DNA from: JAJEFO01 sp965208685
GTDB taxonomy: Bacteria; Pseudomonadota; Alphaproteobacteria; Rhodobacterales; Rhodobacteraceae
Direction: 5' to 3'
Assembly: GCA_965208685.1 (NCBI GenBank)
Contig: CBDBPL010000007.1
Span: forward strand, 2,728,001 to 2,792,000
Length of the DNA stretch: 64,000 bases
The notes under the pieces are model-generated. The model was given only the letters and a program-made list of their open reading frames with translations, had not been told where the DNA came from and made no database searches. Every line of letters starts with the position of its first letter. Position 1 is the stretch's first letter. Positions 35,857-45,288 of this stretch are shown here, piece after piece. Position numbers and translations under genes: made by a program.

Positions 35857-37476
35857 CTAGAGGTCCTTCCAAAGCACCTTGCCCGCACCCGAGCGGGGAA
35901 GATGGTCGCGGAACTCGATTCGCTTGGGAACCTTGTAGGCCGCCATGTTCTGGCGGCACCATTCCGTTAGCCTCCGCGCATTCACCGGCTCGTTGCGCGG
36001 CACTATCACGGCACGCACGGCCTCGCCCGTGCGCGGGTCCGGATCGCCGACAATGCAGGCCTCCTTTACGTCTGGATGGCCGTGCAGGATAGCCTCGACC
36101 TCTGCGGGCCAGACCTTGAAGCCGGAGACACTTACCATCCGCCTGAGCCTGTCAACGAAATAGAAATAGCCCTCGTCATCCATGTAGCCGATGTCGCCCG
36201 TGCGCAGGAACCGCTTTCCGTCGAGTGTCAGAAACGCGGCCTCGGTCTCTTCCGGGCGTTGCCAGTATCCCTGAAAGACCTGCGGCCCGTGGGTGACAAT
36301 CTCGCCAGGTTCGTTGGGACCAAGCTCTGCCAGCGTCTCCGGGTTCACGATGCGGCTGTCCACGTCAAAGATCGGGATCCCCAGGCACTGCTGCTTGGGT
36401 GCTTGTGCCGGATTGATATGCGTGGGCGCGATGGTCTCCGACAGCCCGTAGGCCTCGACGTAGTCGAGCCCGATCAGTTCCGACATCTTCCGCGCGATGC
36501 CGGCGGGCATCTGCGCTCCGCCGCCACCAATCGCCTTGAGTGACGAGACGTCGACTCCCTCGATCCCCGGCAGCGAAAGAAAGTCGATCATCATCGTGGT
36601 GATCGAGCGCCAGTGCTCTATCCGCTCCTGCTGGATGAGCTTCACGGCCAGTTCGGCATTCCAGCGAGTCATCAGATAGGTCGTCGATCTCGCCAGGATC
36701 GGCAGGTTCATCGAATGCTGCATGCCCGTCACGTGGCACAGCGGCAACGTGGCAAGTACGCGCGATCCGGGCGTGACCCCGACCCATTTTGCATAGCCGA
36801 AAATCACGGCGTTCACGCTTGCATGCGTGTGAAGGCAGCCCTTAGGCTGGCCTGTCGTGCCGGAACTGTACGGAATGATGCACCAGTCGGCGGGACTCCG
36901 GTCGTGAGCGGGCGCCTCGCATTCCATGGCCAACGCGTCGGCCCAGGTTGTGCCAATGGCGGCGGACGCGACATCGGCGTATTCCGCGGGAAAGTCCCAG
37001 CCGCCCTCGGCGTAGTCGCTGTATCGCGCCTGAACCAGCCCGGGCTGCCCGCAGTCGTCCTGAACCGACATCACCTCTTCGGCAAGCTCGGCGCCAAAGA
37101 TGATGGCCCGGGCCCCGGAATCCCGGACGATGTACCGAAGCTCTGCGCGCCGACACATCGGGTTCACCGGCACGATCACCGCATTTGCGGCAAGTATGGC
37201 GTAGTAGGCCGCCACGAACTGCGGCGCGTTCTGCATGTAGATCGCGACGCGGTCGTCTGCGCGGACGCCGAGTCGGTGATGGAGAAATCCCGCGAGGCAT
37301 TGGACCTCCGCCACCAGTTCGAAATAGGCAATGCGGCGGCCGTAAAACCAGATGGCCGTCCGATCCGGGGCTGCGCCCGCGGCCTGGCTCAAGTTGTGCA
37401 GAACCGAATGCTCCGACGGCGGCAAGCTGTATGGCATGCCTTCGGGCCAAGCCTGGAAATGCCGGTTCTGCATCAT
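35857..37476 (-). CDS. AMP-dependent acyl-CoA ligase (adenylate-forming enzyme)
   Basis: 539 residues. Visible ANL motifs: PYSSGTTGQPKGC (phosphate loop), GLSETIAPTH, GDIGYMDDEGYFYFVDR, then GFKVWPAEVE, and the C-terminal catalytic lysine in RSGAGKVLWKDL. It activates a carboxylic acid as acyl-AMP and then forms the CoA thioester. It is last in the eight-gene run. In DMSP catabolism the demethylated acid is activated by DmdB, a ligase of this family, so DmdB is one option. Substrate specificity cannot be judged from the sequence alone. Confidence 0.9.
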   Translation of the reverse strand: MMQNRHFQAWPEGMPYSLPPSEHSVLHNLSQAAGAAPDRTAIWFYGRRIAYFELVAEVQCLAGFLHHRLGVRADDRVAIYMQNAPQFVAAYYAILAANAVIVPVNPMCRRAELRYIVRDSGARAIIFGAELAEEVMSVQDDCGQPGLVQARYSDYAEGGWDFPAEYADVASAAIGTTWADALAMECEAPAHDRSPADWCIIPYSSGTTGQPKGCLHTHASVNAVIFGYAKWVGVTPGSRVLATLPLCHVTGMQHSMNLPILARSTTYLMTRWNAELAVKLIQQERIEHWRSITTMMIDFLSLPGIEGVDVSSLKAIGGGGAQMPAGIARKMSELIGLDYVEAYGLSETIAPTHINPAQAPKQQCLGIPIFDVDSRIVNPETLAELGPNEPGEIVTHGPQVFQGYWQRPEETEAAFLTLDGKRFLRTGDIGYMDDEGYFYFVDRLRRMVSVSGFKVWPAEVEAILHGHPDVKEACIVGDPDPRTGEAVRAVIVPRNEPVNARRLTEWCRQNMAAYKVPKRIEFRDHLPRSGAGKVLWKDL

Positions 37477-37489
37477 CGCCGTTCCGCGC

Positions 37490-37996
37490 CTACTCTTTGG
37501 ACAACTGGTTCCCTGCCAGCAGGCTCAGCTTGGGGTTCTGCGAGTACTTTCCGCACAGACGCTCGCAACCCTCGTAAGTCGCATCAAACGGACCCGCCTT
37601 CCATCCGGTCAGCTGCAGCACCACGCCATTGCCGGTCTTGGGGCCCACAAGCGCCTCTTGATAAACGTCGTCCGCCATCTCGGTCTTGTCGAGCTTCACG
37701 CCCTTGGCCTCGAGCTCGGCCACGTATTCCTCGATGTCGTCGATCTCCAGTCCGATATGCTGGATCCCGTTGCCATGCCGCTCCACGTATCTCGAGATGA
37801 AGCTGTCGGGGTCGTTGCTGGAAATGAAGCTCATGATGCTGACGCCGAAGCGCACGCAGGCGCCTTGGTACCTGTCCTCGATGGACTCGAACTCCATCAT
37901 CATCTCGCCACCAAGCACGTTGATGGCATTGTCCAAAGCCGCAGGCAGGTCCTTGACGGCAAAGGCGATGTGATTGATCGCGGTGATCCTGGCCAA
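37490..37996 (-). CDS. VOC-superfamily protein (glyoxalase/epimerase-like)
   Basis: 168 residues from a TTG at 37996, chosen because an AAGGA sits about eight bases upstream. The frame is open farther upstream, but the conserved start is here (ARITAINHIAFAVKDL). Metal-ligand candidates include the first histidine in INHIAFAV, the histidine in GIQHIGLEIDD and a C-terminal acidic residue. It resembles methylmalonyl-CoA epimerase or HPPD-type folds. It sits 13 bases before the CoA-ligase gene, so it may act on the CoA ester or its precursor. Confidence 0.8.
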   Translation of the reverse strand: MARITAINHIAFAVKDLPAALDNAINVLGGEMMMEFESIEDRYQGACVRFGVSIMSFISSNDPDSFISRYVERHGNGIQHIGLEIDDIEEYVAELEAKGVKLDKTEMADDVYQEALVGPKTGNGVVLQLTGWKAGPFDATYEGCERLCGKYSQNPKLSLLAGNQLSKE

Positions 37997-38043
37997 TTTT
38001 GTTGTCCTTCCGTGTTGAACTTGTCGTTCCTTGCCATTCGGAC

Positions 38044-39213
38044 CTAAGCCCTGGTCGAGTCCAGAAGTTCGCGTGCGTCTCCTTGCTGGCGTTTGGGCAA
38101 GAATGGAAGCTCGCTGACGCGAGCCGTGCGCGGTCCGTCCCAAGTGCCTGCCTCGAGATCCGTTCCGATCGCCGCGTGTTCAGCGGCCACCAGTCCGAGC
38201 GCGATGTTTGTCTTCAGCCGGGACGAGTAGGCCAGGCTCGTCAACTGACCCGCGAGCTCGCCGTCTCGTGTCAATGGCCAGGCATCCTCGTTCGGATCCA
38301 GTTCCGGGCCCCCAATTCTCATGCCGACGAGCCGCCTCTTCAACGGCCGTCCTTTCAACTTCGACAAGGCTGCCCGGCCGATGAATTCCGGTGTGCCGTC
38401 CAGTTCCACCAAGCGGCCCAGCCCGACTTCATACGGGTTCTCGTTTGGGGTCACGTCCACGCCCCAGGACATGATGCCGGATTCTATGCGTCGCGCCTGA
38501 CTGACTGCGCCGGGCGCGACGTTGCAATCACTGCCGGCCTCCATGAGCGCATCGAACAGTGCATCGCCCTGGCCATGGTTCCCGAGGAAGATCTCGTAGC
38601 CGAACTCGCCGCTCCATCCAGTGCGCGAAATCGTGAGCGTGTGGCCCTGGAAATCCGTGGATGCATGCCAGTAGTACTTCAGGTCAAGTATCCGGTCGCC
38701 AAAGAGATTGGACATCAGTCGAGGCGACTTCGGGCCCTGCACCTGGATCACGGAAACTCCTGCATCCCTGACTTCGACCCGCATCGGCGAATGAACTGCG
38801 ACACCCCTTGCCCAGAGTTCCAGATCGCAGTCCGAGGTCGAGAGCCAGAACCGGTCCTCTGCCTGTCGAAGGATGATCGGATCGCAGAGGATTCCGCCAT
38901 CGGCCGAGGTGATCAGCGCGTACTTGCATTGGCCGACCATGCATCTGCTCATGTCCCGCGGGGTCAGGAACTGCACGAAGTCCGCCGCGTCCGGGCCGGA
39001 AATCTCGACTTGCCGTTCGCCCATCACGGGCCAGATCGCGACGTCTTCCGTCACCTGCCAGTATTCCTCCAGCGGCGTCGAGAAGGAACTCGAAACATAG
39101 GTGCGGTTATAGACCGAAAACGCGCGGCACCCGTACCTCCAGGACGCGTCAAAGAACGCGCCCTTCCGGATGCGGGGCTGGAAGGACAGGGTTGCGCCTT
39201 TGTGCGGGGTCAT
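38044..39213 (-). CDS. GcvT-family methyltransferase, DmdA-like
   Basis: 389 residues. The pattern resembles DMSP demethylase DmdA more than glycine cleavage T protein: RIRKGAFFDASWRYG near the N-terminus, then FLTPRDMSRCMVGQCKY, WLSTSDCDLELWARG and VQGPKSPRL, then SRTGWSGEFGYEIFLG and RRIESGIMSWGVD. GcvT-fold enzymes transfer a methyl or methylene group to tetrahydrofolate. It lies in a run with a polyamine-type ABC importer, an FAD oxidase and a CoA ligase. DMSP or a methylated amine are the likeliest substrates; this needs phylogeny to settle. Confidence 0.83.
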   Translation of the reverse strand: MTPHKGATLSFQPRIRKGAFFDASWRYGCRAFSVYNRTYVSSSFSTPLEEYWQVTEDVAIWPVMGERQVEISGPDAADFVQFLTPRDMSRCMVGQCKYALITSADGGILCDPIILRQAEDRFWLSTSDCDLELWARGVAVHSPMRVEVRDAGVSVIQVQGPKSPRLMSNLFGDRILDLKYYWHASTDFQGHTLTISRTGWSGEFGYEIFLGNHGQGDALFDALMEAGSDCNVAPGAVSQARRIESGIMSWGVDVTPNENPYEVGLGRLVELDGTPEFIGRAALSKLKGRPLKRRLVGMRIGGPELDPNEDAWPLTRDGELAGQLTSLAYSSRLKTNIALGLVAAEHAAIGTDLEAGTWDGPRTARVSELPFLPKRQQGDARELLDSTRA

Positions 39214-39268
39214 CGAGCGAGCTCACTGTAACCTGCGGCCCTTGGCACCGTCGCGCTCCAAGACCGCA

Positions 39269-40090
39269 TCAATTCCTGCTGCCCCTCGAACCAAGGAACT
39301 GGGTCAAGAGCAGCAGGGCGGAGGACAGGATGACCATGATCGTCGAGATCGCCGCGATCGTCGGATCGATATAGTCACGCAATGCCGCGAACATGTGCTT
39401 GGTGAGGGTTGCATTGGCACCTCCGGAGACAAAGATCGCAATGATCACCTCATCGAATGACGTCAGGAACGACAGCAGAGCTGCCGTGATGACCGAGAAC
39501 CGGATCTGGGGCAGCGTAATGAGGAAGAACGCCTTCATTCGGGTGGCGCCCAGGCTGCGCGCCACTTGTTCTTGACTGAGGTCGTAGGACCTTAGCCCTG
39601 CGGTGATGACGATGATCGCGATCGGGAGCGCCAGGGCGGAGTGCGCGAGCACAAGCCCCGCAATCGTGTTGTTCATGCCGACACGGCCATAGGCATAGAA
39701 TGTCCCGATCGCGATCAAGATGACCGGCACGATCATCGGGGTGATCAGCAGCAGGAAGATCGCTCTTGTCGCACGGTGGCGGGAAACGAAAAGCGCGTAT
39801 GCGGCCATGATCCCGAGCGGCGTCGCAACGAGCATCGTCAGGAACCCGACCTGGAACGACGTTGCCGTCGCACGCATCCACTTGGCCGAACCAAGGTACT
39901 CCTCGTACCAGCGCAGGGACCACGTGCTGGGAGGGAACTCAAGGTACTGCGAATCCGAAAACGACATCGGAACGACGATCAGGGTCGGAGCGACCAGCAG
40001 CAGCATGATGATCGCCGAAAGGACGTAAAGCCACAGGCGACTGCCATGCGTGATCTGGGTGTCTGCCGCAGGGCGGCTCCACCAGTTCAT
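39269..40090 (-). CDS. ABC transporter permease, PotC type
   Basis: 273 residues. Six hydrophobic segments and an EAA loop (EQVARSLGATRMKAF) near residue 182. The N-terminal helix follows WLYVLSAIIMLLL. It partners with the PotB-type permease, whose stop codon directly abuts its ATG, and with the ATPase and binding protein upstream. Spermidine/putrescine-type importers also carry opines, iron or 2-aminoethylphosphonate. Confidence 0.92.
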   Translation of the reverse strand: MNWWSRPAADTQITHGSRLWLYVLSAIIMLLLVAPTLIVVPMSFSDSQYLEFPPSTWSLRWYEEYLGSAKWMRATATSFQVGFLTMLVATPLGIMAAYALFVSRHRATRAIFLLLITPMIVPVILIAIGTFYAYGRVGMNNTIAGLVLAHSALALPIAIIVITAGLRSYDLSQEQVARSLGATRMKAFFLITLPQIRFSVITAALLSFLTSFDEVIIAIFVSGGANATLTKHMFAALRDYIDPTIAAISTIMVILSSALLLLTQFLGSRGSRN

Positions 40091-41005
40091 TCAGTCTCTC
40101 CCGAAGAGGGCCGCGTCGAACCTGAACAGGCGCGCGGCAACGTAAAGGGTGAAGGTCGTTGCAACCAGCAGCACAACCCCGAGCGCGCTTGCCGCTCCCC
40201 AGTCGAACTGGTTTTCCAGGATGGCAGTGATCTGGTTCGAGACCATGATGACGCGGCCACCGCCCAGGACGGCTGGGGTCACGTAAAACCCGAGACACAG
40301 GACAAAGACGATAAGCGAGCCTGCCACCATTCCCGGCAGCGACAGCGGAAAATAGACTCGCCAGAACGCATTGATCGGATTGGCGCCAAGGTTGGAGGCG
40401 GCATGCATCATGTCCTTGTCGATTTTCCGCATCGCGTTGTAGAGCGGCAGGATCAGGAACGGCAGCATGATATGCGCCATCCCGATGAGCGTGCCCGTCA
40501 TGTTGTGCACGAGCTTGATCGGCGTTTCCCACAGGCCGACCTGCATGGCGAATTCGTTCAGTATGCCCCGCTTCTGCAGCAACACCAGCCAGGCATAGGT
40601 GCGCACCAAGAGCGACGTCCAGAACGGAAGCAAGACGGCCAGCATGAAAACGCCTGCCCACCTGGGCGGCAACTGGGCCAGGAAAAACGCCAACGGATAG
40701 CCAAGGGCGATGCAAGCCAGCGTTGTCAGCATGCTGACCTGAAACGTCGTGACAAAGATCCGGTAGTACGACTTGTACTGAGTCATCCTGTGGTAGTTTT
40801 CGAGCGAAAACCCGCCGTCATCCCCCAGGAAGGACAGGTAAAACAGCCACGAAAGCGGTATCAGGACAATCAGGACGATCACGATCATGGCCGGCACGAC
40901 AAGGCTCAGTATCGACCATTGCTCGCGCGTACGCTGACGCTTCAGCGCCGCCTCGTGGAAGTGCCTGCCAGATCGCGAACCGCCTGCATCAGCGCGCGCC
41001 ATCAC
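40091..41005 (-). CDS. ABC transporter permease, PotB type
   Basis: 304 residues with six hydrophobic segments; the EAA loop region reads MHAASNLGANPINAF near residue 205. The N-terminal ~30 residues are cytoplasmic and basic. Its start overlaps the ATPase stop by four bases, and its stop is directly followed by the next permease start. Inner-membrane subunit of the polyamine-type importer. Confidence 0.92.
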   Translation of the reverse strand: MMARADAGGSRSGRHFHEAALKRQRTREQWSILSLVVPAMIVIVLIVLIPLSWLFYLSFLGDDGGFSLENYHRMTQYKSYYRIFVTTFQVSMLTTLACIALGYPLAFFLAQLPPRWAGVFMLAVLLPFWTSLLVRTYAWLVLLQKRGILNEFAMQVGLWETPIKLVHNMTGTLIGMAHIMLPFLILPLYNAMRKIDKDMMHAASNLGANPINAFWRVYFPLSLPGMVAGSLIVFVLCLGFYVTPAVLGGGRVIMVSNQITAILENQFDWGAASALGVVLLVATTFTLYVAARLFRFDAALFGRD

Positions 41006-42117
41006 ACAGCTTGCCCGCCTGGGATGATGATCACGTCGTCGCGGTCCAGGCCGATGGAGACCTGATCGCCAGTGTTGCTGCCGGCAGGACTTGTCCTGCC
41101 GCTGGTGCCGAACCTGACGGCCACTTCCGTGTCGTCGTCAATCGCGACCAGCGCCATTTCAGATTCGCCCTGAAAGACGGCTTCTCGCAAGACGCCCTTC
41201 AACACGATGGTCCGATCATCTGTTTCGGCACCGGCGAAGAACAGGCGTTCGGGGCGCACCACAAGCGTCCAGTCCTCGCCTTGGTCCGCGCCAGCGTCAC
41301 CGACAGGTTGGCCCCTGAAGAACAGTGCTCCCGCGTCGTCCCTCGTCAATGGAAGCATCGTCGACTCCCCGATGAAGTCAGCGACAAACGCGTTTGCCGG
41401 GCTGTTGTAGATCACTTCGGGCGTGTCCAGCTGGATCAATTCTCCGTCGTTGATGACCGCGATCCGGTCGGACATCGTCAGCGCCTCGCGCTGGTCGTGG
41501 GTGACGTAGACCGTCGTCACGCCGAGCTTGCGATGCAGGTGCTTGAGCTCGATCTGCATCCGTTCGCGGAGTTTCTTGTCCAGCGCCGACAGCGGTTCGT
41601 CCATCAACAGAATCCGCGGTCCGAACACAAATGCACGTGCCAGCGCGACGCGCTGCCTTTGGCCGCCGGACAATTGGTCGATGTTGCGCGCACCAAACCC
41701 GGAGAGCTGGACCGTCTCCAGCGCCTCTTCGACACGCGCCGCACGCTCCGCCCCGCTGATGCCTCGCAATTTCAGGGGAAAGCCGATGTTGTCCGCGACG
41801 TTCATGTGCGGAAACAAGGCATAGCTTTGAAACACCATGCCCACTTCACGCTTGTGCGGTGGCGTCAGGATTACCTCGTCCTGGCCAAACCGAATGCTGC
41901 CGGAATCCGGGCGGTTGAACCCTGCGATCGCCATCAGCAAAGTGGTCTTGCCGGAACCCGAAGGCCCAAGAAGCGTGAGAAACTCGCCGCTGTGGACATC
42001 CAGATCAACCGAATTCAGCGCATAGACAGAGCCGTATCGCTTGGTCAGGTCTCTGATCTGTATCGGCAACGCGGTCGTGCCCAGTGGAGCGTCAGTCACG
42101 GCAAAACTCAATTTCAA
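41002..42117 (-). CDS. ABC transporter ATPase, PotA type
   Basis: 371 residues. Walker A GPSGSGKTT at 51-59, signature LSGGQRQR near 155, Walker B RILLMDEPLSALD and the H-loop YVTHDQREALTMSD. The C-terminal ~120 residues form the TOBE regulatory domain (LVVRPERLFF) found in PotA and MalK-like proteins. It energises the two permeases; it is 63 bases after the binding-protein stop. Confidence 0.93.
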   Translation of the reverse strand: MKLSFAVTDAPLGTTALPIQIRDLTKRYGSVYALNSVDLDVHSGEFLTLLGPSGSGKTTLLMAIAGFNRPDSGSIRFGQDEVILTPPHKREVGMVFQSYALFPHMNVADNIGFPLKLRGISGAERAARVEEALETVQLSGFGARNIDQLSGGQRQRVALARAFVFGPRILLMDEPLSALDKKLRERMQIELKHLHRKLGVTTVYVTHDQREALTMSDRIAVINDGELIQLDTPEVIYNSPANAFVADFIGESTMLPLTRDDAGALFFRGQPVGDAGADQGEDWTLVVRPERLFFAGAETDDRTIVLKGVLREAVFQGESEMALVAIDDDTEVAVRFGTSGRTSPAGSNTGDQVSIGLDRDDVIIIPGGQAV

Positions 42118-42180
42118 GCGGGGATCGAAACTGTGCCGTCGCCGGGCACGAAATGCGCCCGGCGATCCTTGCTCGAGAGA

Positions 42181-43245
42181 CTATTCGCTGAGCATCTCGA
42201 TGTACAATTCCAGCGCCTCAGCCCGGTGCTCCGCATACCAGTCAAGGCTCACCGGAACCATGAACGGCACGTTGTCCGGGTGGGACGGCAAAGCCCGGAT
42301 CAGTTCCGCAGGCGCCGTTGTCACTTCATAGGCCTTCCTGTTGGTCGGTCCATAGGTGATGTGAAACGGCAGGTTCGCCTGATACTCAGCCTTTGACACC
42401 TCGGCCAGGAATGCCATGGCGGTGTCCTTGTTCGGCGCGCCCTTCGGCATTGCAAAGCAGTCATAGTCCAAGAGCGCCTGGTTGAAGGTGTACCCAACAG
42501 TGGCTCCATCCTTCTTCGCGTTGTCAAAGCGACCGTTCCAGCCGGTCGTCATGTCGACTTCGCCGTCCTTCATCAGTTGGGCCTGCATCGCGCCTGATTC
42601 CCAAAAGACGGCGATATGTGGCTTCAACTCGCGGATCTTGTTGATTGCGCGTTCCTTCCCCTCGCGGGTGGCAAGCACCTTGTAGACGTCTTCCGGCGCT
42701 ACGCCGTCCGCCATCACGGCCGGTTCCAGCGCGCCGTCAACATTGTTGGCACGATACGCACGGGTTCCGGGGAACTTCTCGACGTCGAAGAAGTCGGCCC
42801 AGCTGTTCGGGGCGCCGTCGCTGCCCGGCGCACCATATTTGTCGGTGTTCCAGGCCATGACGGTCGCAAACACGTCGGAGCCAACGCAATAGTCCGTGTA
42901 GGTATTGGGATAAAAGTCCGACACGTCCACGACGCTATAGTCTATCTTCTCCAGGCAGCCTTTGGCAGCGGCGGCGGCCGCGCCACCGGACCCGGTGACC
43001 ACGAGGTCCCAGGTCACCGCACCAGACTCCACCTGCAGGCAGGCCTTCGACATGCTGGCGCCGGATTCGCGAATGATCTCGATGCCAGAATTCTTGGATG
43101 CGTCGTTGAACAGCGCATTGTCCTGCGCCTGGCCGTAGGTGCCGCCCCACGACACGACCGTGATGGGTTCCGCGGTCGCAGCCACGCCCAACGCGAATGT
43201 CGCGGCAATCGCCGCGGCAAGATTAGTCCGAAATTTCATGGTCAA
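42181..43245 (-). CDS. Periplasmic spermidine/putrescine-type binding protein (PotD/PotF)
   Basis: 354 residues with a Sec signal ending near ATAEP (residues 1-27). The PotD-like fold shows ITVVSWGGTYGQAQDN near residue 28, and NTDKYGAPGSDGAPNSWADFFDVEKFPG near 130 split by the ligand-binding region. The aromatic pocket includes WESGAMQAQLMKDGEVD and YTFNQALLDYDCF. Binding targets may be polyamines, opines or aminoethylphosphonate; a DMSP-like quaternary substrate is also conceivable. It is first of the transporter part, downstream of the oxidase gene. Confidence 0.9.
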   Translation of the reverse strand: MTMKFRTNLAAAIAATFALGVAATAEPITVVSWGGTYGQAQDNALFNDASKNSGIEIIRESGASMSKACLQVESGAVTWDLVVTGSGGAAAAAAKGCLEKIDYSVVDVSDFYPNTYTDYCVGSDVFATVMAWNTDKYGAPGSDGAPNSWADFFDVEKFPGTRAYRANNVDGALEPAVMADGVAPEDVYKVLATREGKERAINKIRELKPHIAVFWESGAMQAQLMKDGEVDMTTGWNGRFDNAKKDGATVGYTFNQALLDYDCFAMPKGAPNKDTAMAFLAEVSKAEYQANLPFHITYGPTNRKAYEVTTAPAELIRALPSHPDNVPFMVPVSLDWYAEHRAEALELYIEMLSE

Positions 43246-43466
43246 TTCCTCCCTATTGATGGCGTTTTCGCCATTGGCGCGCAGACCATAGGTGATGCCG
43301 GCAGCGAATGTCCACTAGCATGATCCGAAGTGCCAAATTGCCGGTCGGCCGAGGACTGGAGCAAGTTGATTCATTGATTGGCGAGCGACCGCCCAGGCAC
43401 TTTCGCCGTCACGTCGCCGCGTCGGACACGAAATTTGCTCTTTCCGCGTGACCCGCATCATTCGGG

Positions 43467-44753
43467 TTAGAGGTTCAGGCCATCCAGGAACCGGAACCAC
43501 GCGACCGAAACGGGCAGGAACCAAGGCCTGCCAAAATAAAGCGGTCTTGTCGTCATGGGAATGCCATCGAAAGCGGTCCGCCCATCCCTCAGGCCCAAGA
43601 CCTGTTGCCCGATTCGCATGCCCAGGTAACTCGCCACCGAGACGCCGGACCCGCAATATCCCATGGCGTAATGCATGCCATCGCGTTTGCCGGCATTGGC
43701 CAGCGTGTCGAAGGTATAGGCGACGTATCCCATCCAACTGTGGCTGAGCTTGGTGTCACGCAACTCTGGAAACAGCCTGTCAAGGTCGCGCTTGAGTCGG
43801 ATCGCGCTCTTGCTCGTGTTCGTCTCGGTGCTCGAAACGCGCCCCCCAAAGACAATCCTCCGACGATCCGGTGACGGGCGGTAGTAATAGACGACCCTGC
43901 GGCTGTCGCTGACGATCCGGTTGGTTGGCATGAGCCGGTCCATCAGGCCCTGTTCAACCGGTTCCGTCGCGATCACGTAGCTGCCGATTGGGATGACACG
44001 CCGCCGCAACCAAGGGGTCAGGCCCGACGTGTAGCCGTTTGTAGCTATCACGACGTCCCGTGCGCGAACTTCACCGCGACTGGTCCGCAAGACGAACCCC
44101 TGCCCGGACTCTTCAATCGAGATGACCCTGGAATGTGCGGCAACCTGTGCTTCCGCAGCGACCGCAAGGTCGAGCAGCGCCTTGTGATACCGTGCCGGGT
44201 CCAGGCTCGCGTGTTTCTCGAACACAATGCCGCCATGGTAACTGTCGGTTCCAATCTCCGCCTGTTGATCACTGCGTTCGACGATGTGGTATGGGACCTC
44301 CAGACCGCGCGGCTGACTTTTGACTTGCCGGACCAGCTTGGCAAACGCGCGCGAGCTATGAGCCGCGTGAAACCGGCCCGGAACCATGAAGTCGCAATCC
44401 ATTTCTTCGTTCCGGATGAAGTCGCCGATCCAGGACAGGGCGGTCTGCCCTTCCTTCAGGATGTTGAATGCAGTTTGCGACCCGTACCTCTTGGTGAGTT
44501 CGACCAGTGAAGGCTTGACGCTTGTGCTGATCTGCCCGCCATTGCGCGTGCTGCATCCAAAGCCGGCATCGTAGGCGTCAAGGACGAGAGTTGAACGCCC
44601 GCCTCGGGCGGTGACGACTGCAGAGTTCAACCCGGTGTAGCCCGAACCCACGACCGCGACGTCTATCGAAGGCGGAAGATCGCCGACGGCCATCTCCGGA
44701 CGTGGAGTTCGATCCCACCAATAGGGTTCCGACTTAAAGTCAGGCGCGAACAT
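43467..44753 (-). CDS. FAD-dependent amine oxidoreductase (PuuB-like)
   Basis: 428 residues. The DAO fold's dinucleotide motif is VAVVGSGYTGLNSAV near residues 32-46, and the conserved GCSTRNGGQISTSVKPS region near 65-81 is typical of the gamma-glutamylputrescine oxidase group. SHSWMGYVAYTFDTLANAG and AMGYCGSGVSVASYLG are close to the C-terminal FAD contact. It oxidises a primary or secondary amine, or demethylates an N-methyl group, releasing hydrogen peroxide or feeding electrons to a carrier. It is the first gene of the eight-gene run, 221 bases before the binding-protein start. Confidence 0.9.
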   Translation of the reverse strand: MFAPDFKSEPYWWDRTPRPEMAVGDLPPSIDVAVVGSGYTGLNSAVVTARGGRSTLVLDAYDAGFGCSTRNGGQISTSVKPSLVELTKRYGSQTAFNILKEGQTALSWIGDFIRNEEMDCDFMVPGRFHAAHSSRAFAKLVRQVKSQPRGLEVPYHIVERSDQQAEIGTDSYHGGIVFEKHASLDPARYHKALLDLAVAAEAQVAAHSRVISIEESGQGFVLRTSRGEVRARDVVIATNGYTSGLTPWLRRRVIPIGSYVIATEPVEQGLMDRLMPTNRIVSDSRRVVYYYRPSPDRRRIVFGGRVSSTETNTSKSAIRLKRDLDRLFPELRDTKLSHSWMGYVAYTFDTLANAGKRDGMHYAMGYCGSGVSVASYLGMRIGQQVLGLRDGRTAFDGIPMTTRPLYFGRPWFLPVSVAWFRFLDGLNL

Positions 44754-45288
44754 CGATTGGCGGGCCTACCAAAACCTATGCCATTTCCTGAACATCCACT
44801 GATTCAATGAAGCCATCAACCCGGGAAAGCCTTCGCCGCACCGGAAGGAGAAATGGGGGAGTCGTCCATACCTTGCTGTCCACGCTGGCGTGTTGGTCAA
44901 CCGGACCGGATGCGATGTGCGGGCACAGTCTGCCCGATGTCTTCGTCGCGACCCGACAGAGTCCGTCGGCGCCCGGAGTGCGGCAACAAGAGATTACTTC
45001 GGTGGCTACCGGACCACGGGGCGTTGCGCGAGCAGGCAGTATCGCCAGGATCGGCAATGGCGCGGCCGCATCGGACTCTCGGCCTTCAATAGGGCGAGCT
45101 CTGCCTCCGAGGACGATCCGTCGACAGATGTCGCCGACAAAAACACGCATCCCGATGACGTCGTGAAGTCCACGAATGCCGGAATGCGCCGTCGCGTTCG
45201 AGCACCCCTGCAGACGGACGGTCCGGATCGAACTGGGCCAAATCAGGCTGCGAACTGCCTCCCGATCCCCGGGATGCCGGTGACACCG
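44754..45288. other. Intergenic, nothing recognised
   Basis: 535 bases between the oxidase start and the cytochrome gene stop. Only short overlapping open frames; none shows a family motif. It should contain the promoter of the eight-gene run, but no -35/-10 pair stands out. Confidence 0.35.
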
